Shown here: piece after piece, positions 1-6,617 of the stretch
Numbering within the stretch: the stretch's first letter is position 1
How the letters are laid out: each line of letters begins with the position of its first letter
Origin: Actinokineospora terrae
GTDB lineage: Bacteria > Actinomycetota > Actinomycetes > Mycobacteriales > Pseudonocardiaceae
NCBI RefSeq assembly: GCF_900111175.1
Contig: NZ_FOGI01000008.1
Span: 372,001-436,000 of the forward strand
Direction of reading: 5' to 3'
DNA: 64,000 nucleotides
Translations under genes and position numbers: made by a program
Notes under the pieces: model-generated
Seen by the model: the letters and a program-made list of their open reading frames with translations, nothing else
Database searches by the model: none
What the model was told of the DNA's origin: nothing

Positions 1-984
1 CGGCACGCCCCGGGGCAGCACGAGTTGCATGCGCCAGCCCTTGCCGTCGATGTGCGGGGGCTGGACCCAGGTCGGGACGACCGAGGTGCCCCACCCTTCC
101 TTGAACGCCTGGCGCAGCGCGGGCAGCCCGCCCAGGTGGCGCAGGGCACCGAGCACTGCGGACTCGTCGGGGATGATGCTGCGCCCGTCAGCGGGGACCG
201 GGTCGGTGTCCCCGGCCCAGGTGGGCAGGGTGCCCCGGGCACGGCCGACCGGGATGCACCGGGCGGCCCACCCAAGAGCGCCACCCAGTGCCCATCCCCA
301 CCAGTAGTCACCCAGCGGCGACACCGACGCCACCGTGGTCCAGAAGTCGGTGATGCCTTGCCACTGTGCGGCCACGGACCCGGTTCCGGCGATGGACTGC
401 GCCACCCCGTACCCGAGCAGCACCACGTGCCCGCAGGCGAGCACCACCAGGGTGCCGCCGGTCCAGCGCAGCACCTCGATCCGGTGCTCCCGACCGCGCT
501 GGGCCTGCCCGGTCCGGCGACGCTCCAACGTGTCTTCCAGCTCCCGCAGGACCCGGAAGTCGTCGGCCGACTTGCCGTTGACCCGCAGGGTGGTGATCGC
601 CTGCTCAAGGTCCAGGTGCTTGCGGCGTGCCCGCCGTTCCGCCAGCCGGATCCTGGACCCGGCCACCGCGTACCCGGCGTTGCGGACCACCATCCGCCCG
701 GCGCGGCGGGTCCGCTGGTGGGTGGCCACGGTGACCACCAGTGCCCGGGTTCGCGGCAGCAGCCGCACCGGTCCTGTCCCCCGGGCCGGGCCGTGCGGCA
801 GCCGCCGGTCCAGCTCCGCGGACTCCTCCGCCGTGACCAGCTCGCCCGCGACCGTGCCCGGGTCCGCGACACCGGTCACCAGCGGTGTTTCCTTACCGGA
901 GGGGATGGCCGTGCCGGGGAACGGAACGAGCGTGCCCCCGGTGGGTTCCTCGTCCGGGTCCGGCATGGCGCTGGGGGCGGTCAT
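1..984 (-). CDS. FtsK/SpoIIIE-type DNA translocase, N-terminal part (cut by window edge)
   Basis: The reading frame opens at an ATG at 984 that overlaps the stop of the upstream gene (ATGA) and stays open for 328 codons to the window edge, so the C-terminal motor is not visible. What is seen is a hydrophilic N-terminus, a basic Arg/Lys-rich stretch around residues 100-150, two hydrophobic segments near 165-190 and 210-235, then a region ending in an LPRGV sequence. This layout is typical of the FtsK/SpoIIIE (TraB-like) translocases of actinomycete integrative elements, which move double-stranded DNA between mycelia. It directly follows a DUF2637 gene, the usual neighbour. The family call rests on layout and context because the Walker motifs lie outside the window. 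Confidence 0.7.
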   Translation of the reverse strand, partial: MTAPSAMPDPDEEPTGGTLVPFPGTAIPSGKETPLVTGVADPGTVAGELVTAEESAELDRRLPHGPARGTGPVRLLPRTRALVVTVATHQRTRRAGRMVVRNAGYAVAGSRIRLAERRARRKHLDLEQAITTLRVNGKSADDFRVLRELEDTLERRRTGQAQRGREHRIEVLRWTGGTLVVLACGHVVLLGYGVAQSIAGTGSVAAQWQGITDFWTTVASVSPLGDYWWGWALGGALGWAARCIPVGRARGTLPTWAGDTDPVPADGRSIIPDESAVLGALRHLGGLPALRQAFKEGWGTSVVPTWVQPPHIDGKGWRMQLVLPRGVP

Positions 985-1802
985 CGGGTCACCTCCTCGT
1001 CAGGGTGCTCACGCAGCAGGTGCAGCAGGGCGGCGGCACAGCCGAGCACGGCGACCGGCAGGCAGGACACGAACGTCGTGATCCCCCACGGCGCGACCGT
1101 GATCCCGGCGGCGGTCATCAGGTGGTAGGCGACCTGCCCGAACCCACCCAGGGCCAACGCGCCGATCGCGGACCACTTCGCGAACCGGCGGGCTGTGCGG
1201 GTCCGGGTTCCGGTCAGCCAGACCCGCAACGCGAACGCGGCGTAGGCCTCCATGCCCAGCGGCAGGGTGATCGCCGAGTCGATCGTGAACCCGTCGACGA
1301 TCCCGGGCAGCAGCGCCACCTCGCCGAACCCGGTGAGCGTGCCCAGCCCGACCCAGCCACCCCAGATCGCCACGAACGCACTCACAGCGATCATCAGCAG
1401 CGCCAGCGAATGCGTCCACACCCGCTCCCGCCGTCGTGTCCCCACCGTGGTGACCGCGACCGGCGCAGGGGCCGGACCCGGGCTCACGGCACTGTCGACC
1501 TGCTCGGCATCGCCCTGCTCCGTGGTGGCGGCGGGCGACGTGGGTTCGACCGGGGCGGGCTGGTCGGACTCGGTGCCGTGGACGGGTTCGGCAGCCCGCT
1601 CGAAGTCGGTTGGCGGGACGGCGTGCAGGCGCCGGGTGGGGTCGAACCCCTCCAACTCGGCCAGCACGGCGGTGGCCTTGGGGGCGCCCACCTTGAACTC
1701 GGTCTTGATCCGGTTGCGGGACGGGAGTTCTCCCAGCTCGATCGCACGGGCCTTGACCTGTGCCACGAGCGTGTCCATGGCGACGGGGTAGGCGCTGGTC
1801 AT
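981..1802 (-). CDS. DUF2637 membrane protein of the integrative element
   Basis: This is a 273-aa protein. Residues 1-55 look like a small winged-helix segment (an SRNRIKTEFKVGAPKA stretch), followed by a Pro/Glu-rich linker to about residue 125 and then four hydrophobic helices to the end. That arrangement matches DUF2637 proteins, common beside FtsK-like genes in actinomycete conjugative elements; their biochemical role is not established, but a mating or DNA-spreading role is often assumed. The ATG at 1802 was chosen because it overlaps the upstream stop (ATGA), and its own stop overlaps the next start the same way, so the three genes should be translated as one coupled unit. Confidence 0.75.
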   Translation of the reverse strand: MTSAYPVAMDTLVAQVKARAIELGELPSRNRIKTEFKVGAPKATAVLAELEGFDPTRRLHAVPPTDFERAAEPVHGTESDQPAPVEPTSPAATTEQGDAEQVDSAVSPGPAPAPVAVTTVGTRRRERVWTHSLALLMIAVSAFVAIWGGWVGLGTLTGFGEVALLPGIVDGFTIDSAITLPLGMEAYAAFALRVWLTGTRTRTARRFAKWSAIGALALGGFGQVAYHLMTAAGITVAPWGITTFVSCLPVAVLGCAAALLHLLREHPDEEVTR

Positions 1803-2053
1803 GCCCGCACCCCCTGACCCCAACCACCGATACCGGCAGGCCGGTCGCCCACCAACCGCAGGATCACAAACGCCGCGATCAGCGCCGGTACCGCGAGCGC
1901 CGCGAACTGGATCCCGGCGTCACCGGCCTGCATGATCGTCCACTGTGCACCGGCGATCGCGGCGGCCACCGCCAACACCTTCCACAGACGGATCATCGCC
2001 AATGCCAGCAGCGCCAGCGCCAGCGCCGTGAGCAACATCAACACCGCGCTCAT
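1799..2053 (-). CDS. Small three-helix membrane protein
   Basis: An 84-aa protein made almost entirely of three hydrophobic helices (about residues 3-20, 24-42 and 50-68) with a short Gly-rich basic tail. The ATG at 2053 has a clear GGAGG ribosome site about 8 nt upstream. It overlaps the neighbouring genes on both sides by 4 nt. Proteins of this kind are found next to FtsK/DUF2637 genes in actinomycete elements and resemble Spd (spread) membrane proteins in size and topology. That resemblance is contextual; I do not recognise a defined family. Confidence 0.65.
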   Translation of the reverse strand: MSAVLMLLTALALALLALAMIRLWKVLAVAAAIAGAQWTIMQAGDAGIQFAALAVPALIAAFVILRLVGDRPAGIGGWGQGVRA

Positions 2054-2163
2054 TTGCCTGCCTCCGCGTTCGCGCACTCGCCGGACCCGTGAGTGCCGGG
2101 CAGCCGCGGGCACCGGCACGAGCACAGGTCGTCGTACTCCTCGTCGGTCTCGAACACACTCAC
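2050..2163 (-). CDS. 37-aa Cys-rich mini-protein (GTG start)
   Basis: The frame starts at GTG 2163, inside the stop of the upstream gene (GTGA), and ends in a TGA that overlaps the ATG of the next gene (ATGA). The peptide is acidic at the N-terminus (ETDEEYDD), then carries CSCRC and a fourth cysteine in GSGEC, plus one histidine, enough ligands for a small zinc site. Both boundary overlaps fit the coupling seen along this operon, which is the main reason to accept so short a gene. Function unknown. Confidence 0.6.
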   Translation of the reverse strand: MSVFETDEEYDDLCSCRCPRLPGTHGSGECANAEAGK

Positions 2164-2321
2164 TTGCGGCCCCCCTTCTTCGCGGCCTCACAGGCCGGGC
2201 ACAGGTTCCCCCGGGCGAACATCTGCCGGGTGTTGTTGTCCTTGGCGAACTTCAGCCCGCACAGCGTGGTGACCGTGCTGTCCCACCACGACCGTTTGCC
2301 GATGTGCACGACATCGCCCAT
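2160..2321 (-). CDS. 53-aa putative zinc-binding protein
   Basis: Starts at ATG 2321, which overlaps the stop of the upstream mini-gene (TGATG), and ends overlapping the GTG of the next one. The peptide has a cysteine in TLCGLK, a Cys-x-x-Cys pair (CPACE) near the C-terminus, a histidine near the start and a strongly basic tail (KKGGRK). This suggests a small zinc-stabilised, possibly nucleic-acid-binding protein. Short proteins of this type are common in actinomycete integrative elements. No specific function can be assigned. Confidence 0.65.
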   Translation of the reverse strand: MGDVVHIGKRSWWDSTVTTLCGLKFAKDNNTRQMFARGNLCPACEAAKKGGRK

Positions 2322-2458
2322 CACGCACCCCCGACCAACGCGATCGCGCCGACCAGCGCGGTGTCGCGCGGGCAGGCGGGTGCGTGTCCACCGGGCCACT
2401 CACAGAAGGGACACGACGTCACCGCGCCAGCGCCGCGGCGCTGCTCCTGGTATGGCAT
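2321..2458 (-). CDS. 45-aa Cys/His mini-protein
   Basis: Starts at ATG 2458 after a purine-rich AAGGGG stretch and ends in a TGA that shares bases with the next ATG (TGATG). The peptide contains Cys-x-x-Cys (CPFCEW), then GGHAPAC, giving three cysteines and a histidine within about 15 residues, which is a likely single-metal knuckle. A hydrophobic C-terminal segment follows (LVGAIALVGGA). It is one of the run of tiny coupled genes here. Function unknown. Confidence 0.6.
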   Translation of the reverse strand: MPYQEQRRGAGAVTSCPFCEWPGGHAPACPRDTALVGAIALVGGA

Positions 2459-2470
2459 TGCCAACCCCTT

Positions 2471-2650
2471 TCAGGGAATCACGGTGTTGAAGAACACGGC
2501 GTGCCCGTTCGGGCAGGTCCCGGTCATTCGGACCTGCTCTCCCCGTCGACCGCTTCCGGCCAGGGACACGAACGCGCCACACGAAGGGCAGTCGGCCGTC
2601 GCGAACGCCCCGCCGACCTGCCCCCGGCCCTGGGTGTTGTTCTCGGTCAT
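2471..2650 (-). CDS. 59-aa zinc-ribbon-like protein
   Basis: Starts at ATG 2650, which overlaps the upstream gene's stop (ATGA). The sequence has CPSCG near residue 20 and CPNGH near residue 48, separated by a basic stretch and ending in a hydrophobic FFNTVIP. Two such knuckles are what a rubredoxin-like zinc ribbon needs (CxxC with CxxxH here). It is separated from the downstream mini-gene by only 12 nt. No named family recognised; the zinc-ribbon call is from motif spacing. Confidence 0.65.
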   Translation of the reverse strand: MTENNTQGRGQVGGAFATADCPSCGAFVSLAGSGRRGEQVRMTGTCPNGHAVFFNTVIP

Positions 2651-2793
2651 CGCTGCCCCCCGTCGAGCACGCGGGGCAGGTGGACGTGCAGGTGCCGCAC
2701 CGACACCGGGACCGCTGTGTCGCCGGTGGGGTCGTTGCCCAGCAGCGCGGCGACGATGACCTCGACGCCTCGTGCGATGTCATTGCCGGTCAT
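2647..2793 (-). CDS. 48-aa truncated copy of the RapZ-C-like C-terminus
   Basis: Starts at ATG 2793 and overlaps the 3' end of the upstream 65-aa gene by 14 nt. Its last 30 or so residues (DPTGDTAVPVSVRHLHVHLP and on) are nearly identical to the C-terminus of the RapZ-like protein at 2974-3411, with three substitutions in the final 27 residues. It lacks the Gly-rich phosphate-binding-like motif of that protein, so it is a partial duplication rather than a full paralogue. It could be a decoy or interaction domain, or a by-product of duplication. Start/stop coupling to its neighbour argues that it is translated. Confidence 0.6.
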   Translation of the reverse strand: MTGNDIARGVEVIVAALLGNDPTGDTAVPVSVRHLHVHLPRVLDGGQR

Positions 2794-2977
2794 CGGGTTC
2801 CCCTTCCAGGACACGCAGCGTGCCGATCAGCGCGAGCGTGGCGTGGACTTGTGCGCGAGCGACGGCATCGGGGAGCGGGGGTGCCTTCTCACTCGGAAGA
2901 TCGGCCCACGGGCCTTGCCGGATCACCCGCGACTCCATCAACCGCTCGGCCAATCGGTAGTGCTCGTCGGGGGTCAT
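2780..2977 (-). CDS. 65-aa helical protein of unknown function
   Basis: Starts at ATG 2977, overlapping the stop of the RapZ-like gene (ATGA). The peptide is acidic and mostly helical, with a segment rich in Ala/Leu/His (VARAQVHATLALIGTLRVLE) that could form an amphipathic helix for oligomerisation. Similar 60-70 aa proteins occur in other actinomycete integrative elements, from general knowledge, but no function is known. Its position between a RapZ-C-like gene and that gene's truncated copy suggests the duplication event enclosed it. Confidence 0.65.
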   Translation of the reverse strand: MTPDEHYRLAERLMESRVIRQGPWADLPSEKAPPLPDAVARAQVHATLALIGTLRVLEGEPDDRQ

Positions 2978-3411
2978 CGCTGATCCCCGTCGAGCACGCG
3001 GGGCAGGTGGACGTGCAGGTGCCGCACCGACACCGGGATCGCGGTGTCGCTGGTGGGGTCGGTGCGCAGCAGGGCGGCGACGTGTTCGGCCAGCGCCACC
3101 GAGCGGTGTCGGCCTCCGGCGCAGCCGAACGCGACGGTGACCGGCTTGCGGGCGAGGGTGTGCAGGTGGAACGCCGCGGTGAACACACCATCGGCCAGGT
3201 GCAGCGCGCCCGGGGTGGTCATGACCGCGTCACGGACCAACGGGTTGAGCCCGTCGAGGTCCAGCAAACCGCCGTCGCGGGCACGGGCCGGGTCACGCAG
3301 CAGCTGCCGCACGTCGACCACCAGGTCAGCGGCGGGCGGGGTGCTGTGCAGATACCCGAACGAGACGATCCGCACGACCGGCGGTTTGTCGAAATGGGGC
3401 TGGTAGGCCAT
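2974..3411 (-). CDS. RapZ C-terminal-domain-like protein
   Basis: A 145-aa protein starting at ATG 3411. It carries the signature of the C-terminal half of RapZ/YvcJ proteins: an SFGYLH start (residues 17-22), a VVDVRQLLRDP segment, and GCAGGRHRS at residues 96-104, a small-molecule/phosphate-binding-like loop. The N-terminal P-loop kinase half of full RapZ is absent. In RapZ the C-terminal domain binds RNA and senses metabolites; whether this short form does is inference. Upstream lie 140 nt with two hairpins instead of a gene, so it may have its own processed transcript. Downstream genes overlap by 4 nt. Confidence 0.75.
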   Translation of the reverse strand: MAYQPHFDKPPVVRIVSFGYLHSTPPAADLVVDVRQLLRDPARARDGGLLDLDGLNPLVRDAVMTTPGALHLADGVFTAAFHLHTLARKPVTVAFGCAGGRHRSVALAEHVAALLRTDPTSDTAIPVSVRHLHVHLPRVLDGDQR

Positions 3412-3428
3412 TCTGGTGCTCTCCTGAC

Positions 3429-3500
3429 CCGCCCTGAGGGCGGTGTTGGGGTGGACCGGACCGGCGGCGTCTTCTTTGCCGGAGTAGGCCGCCGGTCCGG
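3429..3500 (-). other. Two hairpins in the spacer upstream of the RapZ-C-like gene
   Basis: Within the 140-nt spacer 3412-3551 there is a short hairpin (CCGCCC-TGA-GGGCGG, 3429-3443) and a longer one with a perfect 13-bp stem (3456-3468 paired with 3488-3500, 19-nt loop). No T-tract follows. They may act as a processing site, attenuator or RNA structure; nothing shows which. Confidence 0.5.
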
Positions 3501-3551
3501 GCACAGAGCCGACGCGAGAGATCGTCGGCAGGGGCGTTGACGTGGGGTGGG

Positions 3552-3674
3552 TCAGTCCTCGCACAGCGGGCACCCCGCCATGCGGTGTTCCTTGCAGACC
3601 TTGCAGCACGGGCATTTTTCGCAGTGGACGGTGTCGCCTTCGCCCGCGTGCCAGCAGGCCAGACAGGTGTCCAT
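3552..3674 (-). CDS. 40-aa protein with nine cysteines
   Basis: Starts at ATG 3674 behind a good ribosome site (GAGAGGAAACAACC). In 40 residues it has nine cysteines (4, 7, 18, 21, 23, 24, 27, 35, 38) and histidines at 9, 17 and 30, arranged as CLAC, CEKCPCCKVC and CPLC. This is enough to bind two zinc ions in a cross-brace arrangement, or to act as a metallothionein-like peptide. The regular CxxC spacing favours a structured zinc fold. No family name recognised. Confidence 0.65.
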   Translation of the reverse strand: MDTCLACWHAGEGDTVHCEKCPCCKVCKEHRMAGCPLCED

Positions 3675-3712
3675 GGTTGTTTCCTCTCGGTGGGTGGCGG
3701 TTTTCGATCGGG

Positions 3713-3865
3713 TCAGCGCGGGTCGTCGGGGTTTTCGACGTGCACGCCCAGCTCGCGCAAGTCCTCCTCGAACCGGGCAACACCCTCGTGGTATCGCGCG
3801 TCGGCGTCGACGAACCGGAACATCTGGTCCTTGTCGTCGGAGTTGTCGTTATTGCGCTTGCCCAT
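3713..3865 (-). CDS. 50-aa acidic hypothetical protein
   Basis: Starts at ATG 3865 with GGAAGG about 9 nt upstream. The peptide is highly charged (MGKRNNDNSDDKDQ at the N-terminus) followed by an amphipathic helix (FVDADARYHEGVARFEEDLR). It has no cysteines and no membrane segment. It is one of the tiny genes of the element's operon, set between the RRQRL-type protein and the nine-cysteine protein with ordinary spacers rather than overlaps. Function unknown. Confidence 0.6.
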   Translation of the reverse strand: MGKRNNDNSDDKDQMFRFVDADARYHEGVARFEEDLRELGVHVENPDDPR

Positions 3866-3946
3866 GGCTGATGCCTTCCGTTGCGTGTTGGGGTGTTGAT
3901 GCCTGGTGAAACACGAGCTGTTCGGCCCACCGGGTCGGTGGACTGA

Positions 3947-4378
3947 CTAGGCGGCTACCGGTTCCTGTGTGGACTGATCGGCCAGCCAACAGTCGGTGCA
4001 CTGGCCGGTCTCGCGGGGCACGATGTAGCCCGCGTCGCGGCCGCAGGTGCGGCAGATGCGTTTGGCGAGGTTGGCCTTGGCGATCGCGGTGTGCTGTGCC
4101 GGTGTCGCCGGACGGTGCGGCGCGGCACCGCTGATCAGGAACAACTCGGCGAACACCTGCTTGTTCGCCCGGCGGCACCGGAAGTACAGGTAGGCCACCG
4201 CTTCCTGGCCGTTCGGGCGCAGTCCCATCCCGCGCAGCTGGCGCCGGGTGGCGACCTTGTCACGGGGCGCGAGCCCCCATGACAACAACGGCAGCCCCAG
4301 GTGGGTGCCCCGGGTGAACTCCTCGGACTGCGACCAGGCGACCGTGGCCAACACCCACGGGAACTGACGCCGTCCCAT
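3947..4378 (-). CDS. RRQRL-motif-type zinc-binding protein
   Basis: A 143-aa protein starting at ATG 4378, which shares bases with the stop of the upstream gene (TGATG). Residues 38-55 contain PRDKVATRRQLRGMGLRPNG, the RRQ-L-R signature of a zinc-binding family common in actinomycete conjugative elements. The C-terminal third has CRTCGRDAG and CTDCW (Cys-x-x-Cys pairs near 109-112 and 127-130), forming a likely zinc ribbon. Role is unproven; its constant association with FtsK-type elements points to DNA processing or regulation of transfer. Confidence 0.7.
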   Translation of the reverse strand: MGRRQFPWVLATVAWSQSEEFTRGTHLGLPLLSWGLAPRDKVATRRQLRGMGLRPNGQEAVAYLYFRCRRANKQVFAELFLISGAAPHRPATPAQHTAIAKANLAKRICRTCGRDAGYIVPRETGQCTDCWLADQSTQEPVAA

Positions 4379-4830
4379 CACGCCACCGCCGTGACCAGGG
4401 CCGCGACCAGTAGCCAGGCCCAGTGCCACGACTGGTCCAACGCGTATGCGCCGGTGCCCAGGCTCGGATTGTCGTCCCGCCCGGCACGCGGCACACCGAG
4501 CGCGGCGAACCGGGCGTGCCCGGTCAGCCTGGCCAGCCACGCCAGGGTGAAGCGCCGGTCGGCCCAGTAGTGCGTCACCGCGCTCACCACCTGCCCGGCC
4601 ACGAACCCCACCAGGCCGATCCGCAGATCCAGCAGCCACCACAACACCCCGACCGTCACCGCGGTCACCACCGTGTACGACGCCACGTGCGACACACACG
4701 CCAACCGGCCCGTCGTGTCCCTGCGGCCCTTGTGCGCGGCCTGGTGATCGGTCTGCACCCAGTGATCGGCCACGTTGTGCGCCACCAACAACCCCGGCAA
4801 CACCGCCGCGAACACCTCCGCCGCGCTCAC
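4378..4830 (-). CDS. DUF3307-like small membrane protein
   Basis: A 150-aa protein. The GTG at 4830 is chosen because it overlaps the Nudix gene's stop (GTGA). It has an N-terminal hydrophobic segment, HNVADHWVQTDHQAAHKG, a second hydrophobic stretch with HVASYT, then a third segment followed by HYWADRR. This series of buried His/Asp residues in membrane helices is typical of DUF3307 proteins. A DUF3307-like copy in conjugative elements is common, but its reaction or transport role is unknown. The stop overlaps the next ATG. Confidence 0.6.
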   Translation of the reverse strand: MSAAEVFAAVLPGLLVAHNVADHWVQTDHQAAHKGRRDTTGRLACVSHVASYTVVTAVTVGVLWWLLDLRIGLVGFVAGQVVSAVTHYWADRRFTLAWLARLTGHARFAALGVPRAGRDDNPSLGTGAYALDQSWHWAWLLVAALVTAVA

Positions 4831-5579
4831 GACGCCACCGCCAGGTCTGCGTCCGGCACCAACCGCAGCAGCGCGCGGTGCGCGGGGTACAGCCCGCCGA
4901 CGCTCGCGAGCAAGCCCGCCAAGTGGTCGACCCCCGTGAAGGGCCACCACCCCGCGTCAGCCGCGTCGTCGCCAGCGGTGGCGAGAACGCGGGTAGGCAG
5001 CCGGAACAGGGCGACCGTGGTGGTCACCCACGCGTGGTCCGTGGTGCGCCAGTCGTCGACGTACCTACGGGCCAGGATCACCGGTGTCATCGCGGCGAGA
5101 TCCACGCCGGTTTCCTCGCGCAACTCCCGCACCAACGCCGCGGGAGCGGTCTCGCCCGGATCGACCATGCCGCCGGGGATCGCCCACTGACCGACGTCAC
5201 GACGCCGGATCAACAGGACCCGCCGCTCAGCTCCCGATCCGGCGATCACGACCGGGTCCGCGGCCTGGTTCTCACCCCAACGCCCCAGGTTCCGTCCCGC
5301 CCACCCGGTGCGACCGGTCGGGTTCAACGGCCATCCACCGGCGAAGGTGAACGGCACCAACGCCGCCGCCCGCCTGCGCTCCCAGTCCGGCACATCCTGG
5401 GGGCTCACGTACGGCTCAGCCCACCCCTGCGCCACACTCGCCGCCAACCCCGGAGGCAGCAGCTCCGGCGGAGTGATGTCCACCGGCCGGTACCCCGCCC
5501 ACAACGTCGACCAGGACCTGAGCCCCGCCGGAACCGGGTGCCCCGGGTGTTCCGACGCGACGTAGCCAACGCTCGCCAT
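4827..5579 (-). CDS. Nudix hydrolase, NUDT9-like; candidate Pif-type immunity protein
   Basis: A 250-aa protein with a complete Nudix box at residues 137-159 (G-x5-E-x7-RELREETGV), so the Mg2+-dependent pyrophosphatase core is intact. Before the box it has GRNLGRWGENQAADPVV (95-111), which resembles the LGRWGPNHAADP signature of NUDT9-type ADP-ribose pyrophosphatases. In the Streptomyces element pSAM2 the protein Pif, which blocks redundant conjugal transfer, also carries a Nudix motif; a Nudix gene at this place in an AICE operon suggests the same role. The ATG at 5579 overlaps the upstream stop (TAATG). Confidence 0.75.
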   Translation of the reverse strand: MASVGYVASEHPGHPVPAGLRSWSTLWAGYRPVDITPPELLPPGLAASVAQGWAEPYVSPQDVPDWERRRAAALVPFTFAGGWPLNPTGRTGWAGRNLGRWGENQAADPVVIAGSGAERRVLLIRRRDVGQWAIPGGMVDPGETAPAALVRELREETGVDLAAMTPVILARRYVDDWRTTDHAWVTTTVALFRLPTRVLATAGDDAADAGWWPFTGVDHLAGLLASVGGLYPAHRALLRLVPDADLAVAS

Positions 5580-5815
5580 TACGCCACCTCGCCCAGGGAC
5601 GAGGCCGTCATCGGCGTGCTGCGCAGATGCGCACCCAACACCCGAGTCGCCTGAACACTCGAACGGTTCGACCGGCGACGCTCGCGGCGCAAGTCCATCT
5701 CGCGGTCCGCAAACGGCGACGGCACCCGCACAGGCTGAGCCTGACCAGCCATCTCCGCGATCAGGGCGTCGATCCGAGACTCGGTGAGCCCGTCCGGAAA
5801 GAAGTCGTAGTACAC
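5579..5815 (-). CDS. 78-aa hypothetical protein of the element operon
   Basis: Starts at GTG 5815 with GAGAGGAAACAGCG upstream, the same ribosome-site context as the nine-cysteine gene. The N-terminal half is acidic/hydrophobic (MYYDFFPDGLTESRIDALIAE), then a basic stretch (REMDLRRERRRSNRSS) that could bind nucleic acid. It ends in a TAA overlapping the Nudix ATG. Such short proteins accompany Nudix genes in AICEs. No function can be assigned. Confidence 0.6.
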   Translation of the reverse strand: MYYDFFPDGLTESRIDALIAEMAGQAQPVRVPSPFADREMDLRRERRRSNRSSVQATRVLGAHLRSTPMTASSLGEVA

Positions 5816-5843
5816 CGCTGTTTCCTCTCGGTTGTAGTGCGGA

Positions 5844-6161
5844 TCAAGCCGCGGCGCGGCCGGTCGTGGCGCTCCAAGCCGCGTCGGTGCGCAGCTGGGC
5901 CCGCGTCCACCGGCTGTAGGCGATCTCGGTGCGGTTCAAGGCCGCGGCGTGGTTGGCCTGCGCGGTGAACCAGGCCCGTCTGTAGTCCGTCCGCCCGGGG
6001 TGTTCAGCGACCAGCCGGCCCAGCGACAACACCCGCGTACCCGCCGCCACCATCGCCTTACGGGCGGCCAGGTAACCGGCGCACACCTGTTCCTCCGACA
6101 AACGCAGAACGCAGACCACGTCCGCGACCGGCACCAGCCCGTTGACCCTCGTCTCAGGCAT
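5844..6161 (-). CDS. First gene of the AICE operon, 105-aa hypothetical
   Basis: The ATG at 6161 has a strong GGAGG site 8 nt upstream, better than the in-frame ATG 12 nt before the ribosome site, so it was chosen. The predicted protein is mostly alpha-helical; the segment VADVVCVLRLSEEQVCAGYLAARKAM could be a DNA-binding helix pair. The second half is rich in Ala, Arg and Trp. It is the promoter-proximal gene of the long minus-strand operon and faces the GntR regulator across 456 nt. Unknown family. Confidence 0.6.
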   Translation of the reverse strand: MPETRVNGLVPVADVVCVLRLSEEQVCAGYLAARKAMVAAGTRVLSLGRLVAEHPGRTDYRRAWFTAQANHAAALNRTEIAYSRWTRAQLRTDAAWSATTGRAAA

Positions 6162-6516
6162 GACAAACACCTCCATACGTAAGGCGGAAAAGGAAGATGG
6201 CCTGGTGACGCGTCGCACAACGCGACAACGCCACCAGGCCGCAAAGGACTCTTGACCTGCACAAACACAGCCAGGTCAAGATTTTGGATACGCCCATGTC
6301 AACTGAAAAAGGGCGCACCAAATACACCATATGAAGCCCCGCTCCCAGGGCCTTATCTCATGAAGTGATTGCGCATGCAGGACGAATTACCCGTCAGCTC
6401 CCCACTTTCAGGGCCACCTCGGGGACGTCGTGCGCAATGGTCCTACCGCTAAGGACGACCACCTAACGACACATGAGCGCCGCTCGCATACAGCGAGATC
6501 GAGTCGACAGGGCGGT

Positions 6517-6612
6517 TTGTCTACCCCGATCGCATTGTCTACTCAATGCGACAACAGGACACTCCCACGTCGTGCGCCCGGTGTCAACCCCGGTGGCGCA
6601 TTGAGTAGACAA
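6517..6612. promoter_or_regulatory. Operator region of the GntR regulator: inverted TTGTCTAC sites
   Basis: TTGTCTAC occurs at 6517-6524 and 6535-6542. The second copy lies in an imperfect palindrome, GCATTG-TCTACT-CAATGC (6532-6549). An exact 15-bp inverted copy of TTGTCTACTCAATGC (6535-6549) is at 6598-6612, only 5 nt before the GntR ATG at 6618. The pattern fits an autoregulated GntR/KorSA-type operator controlling both the regulator and the divergent transfer operon. The rest of the 6162-6617 spacer is relatively AT-rich and holds no gene I can support. Confidence 0.65.
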
Positions 6613-6617
6613 AGCGC

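Noticed and set aside
25..1128. A 367-codon plus-strand open frame at the left end
   Set aside because: It is antisense to the FtsK-like gene and has Pro/Gly/Arg-rich text without domains, an artefact of very high GC.
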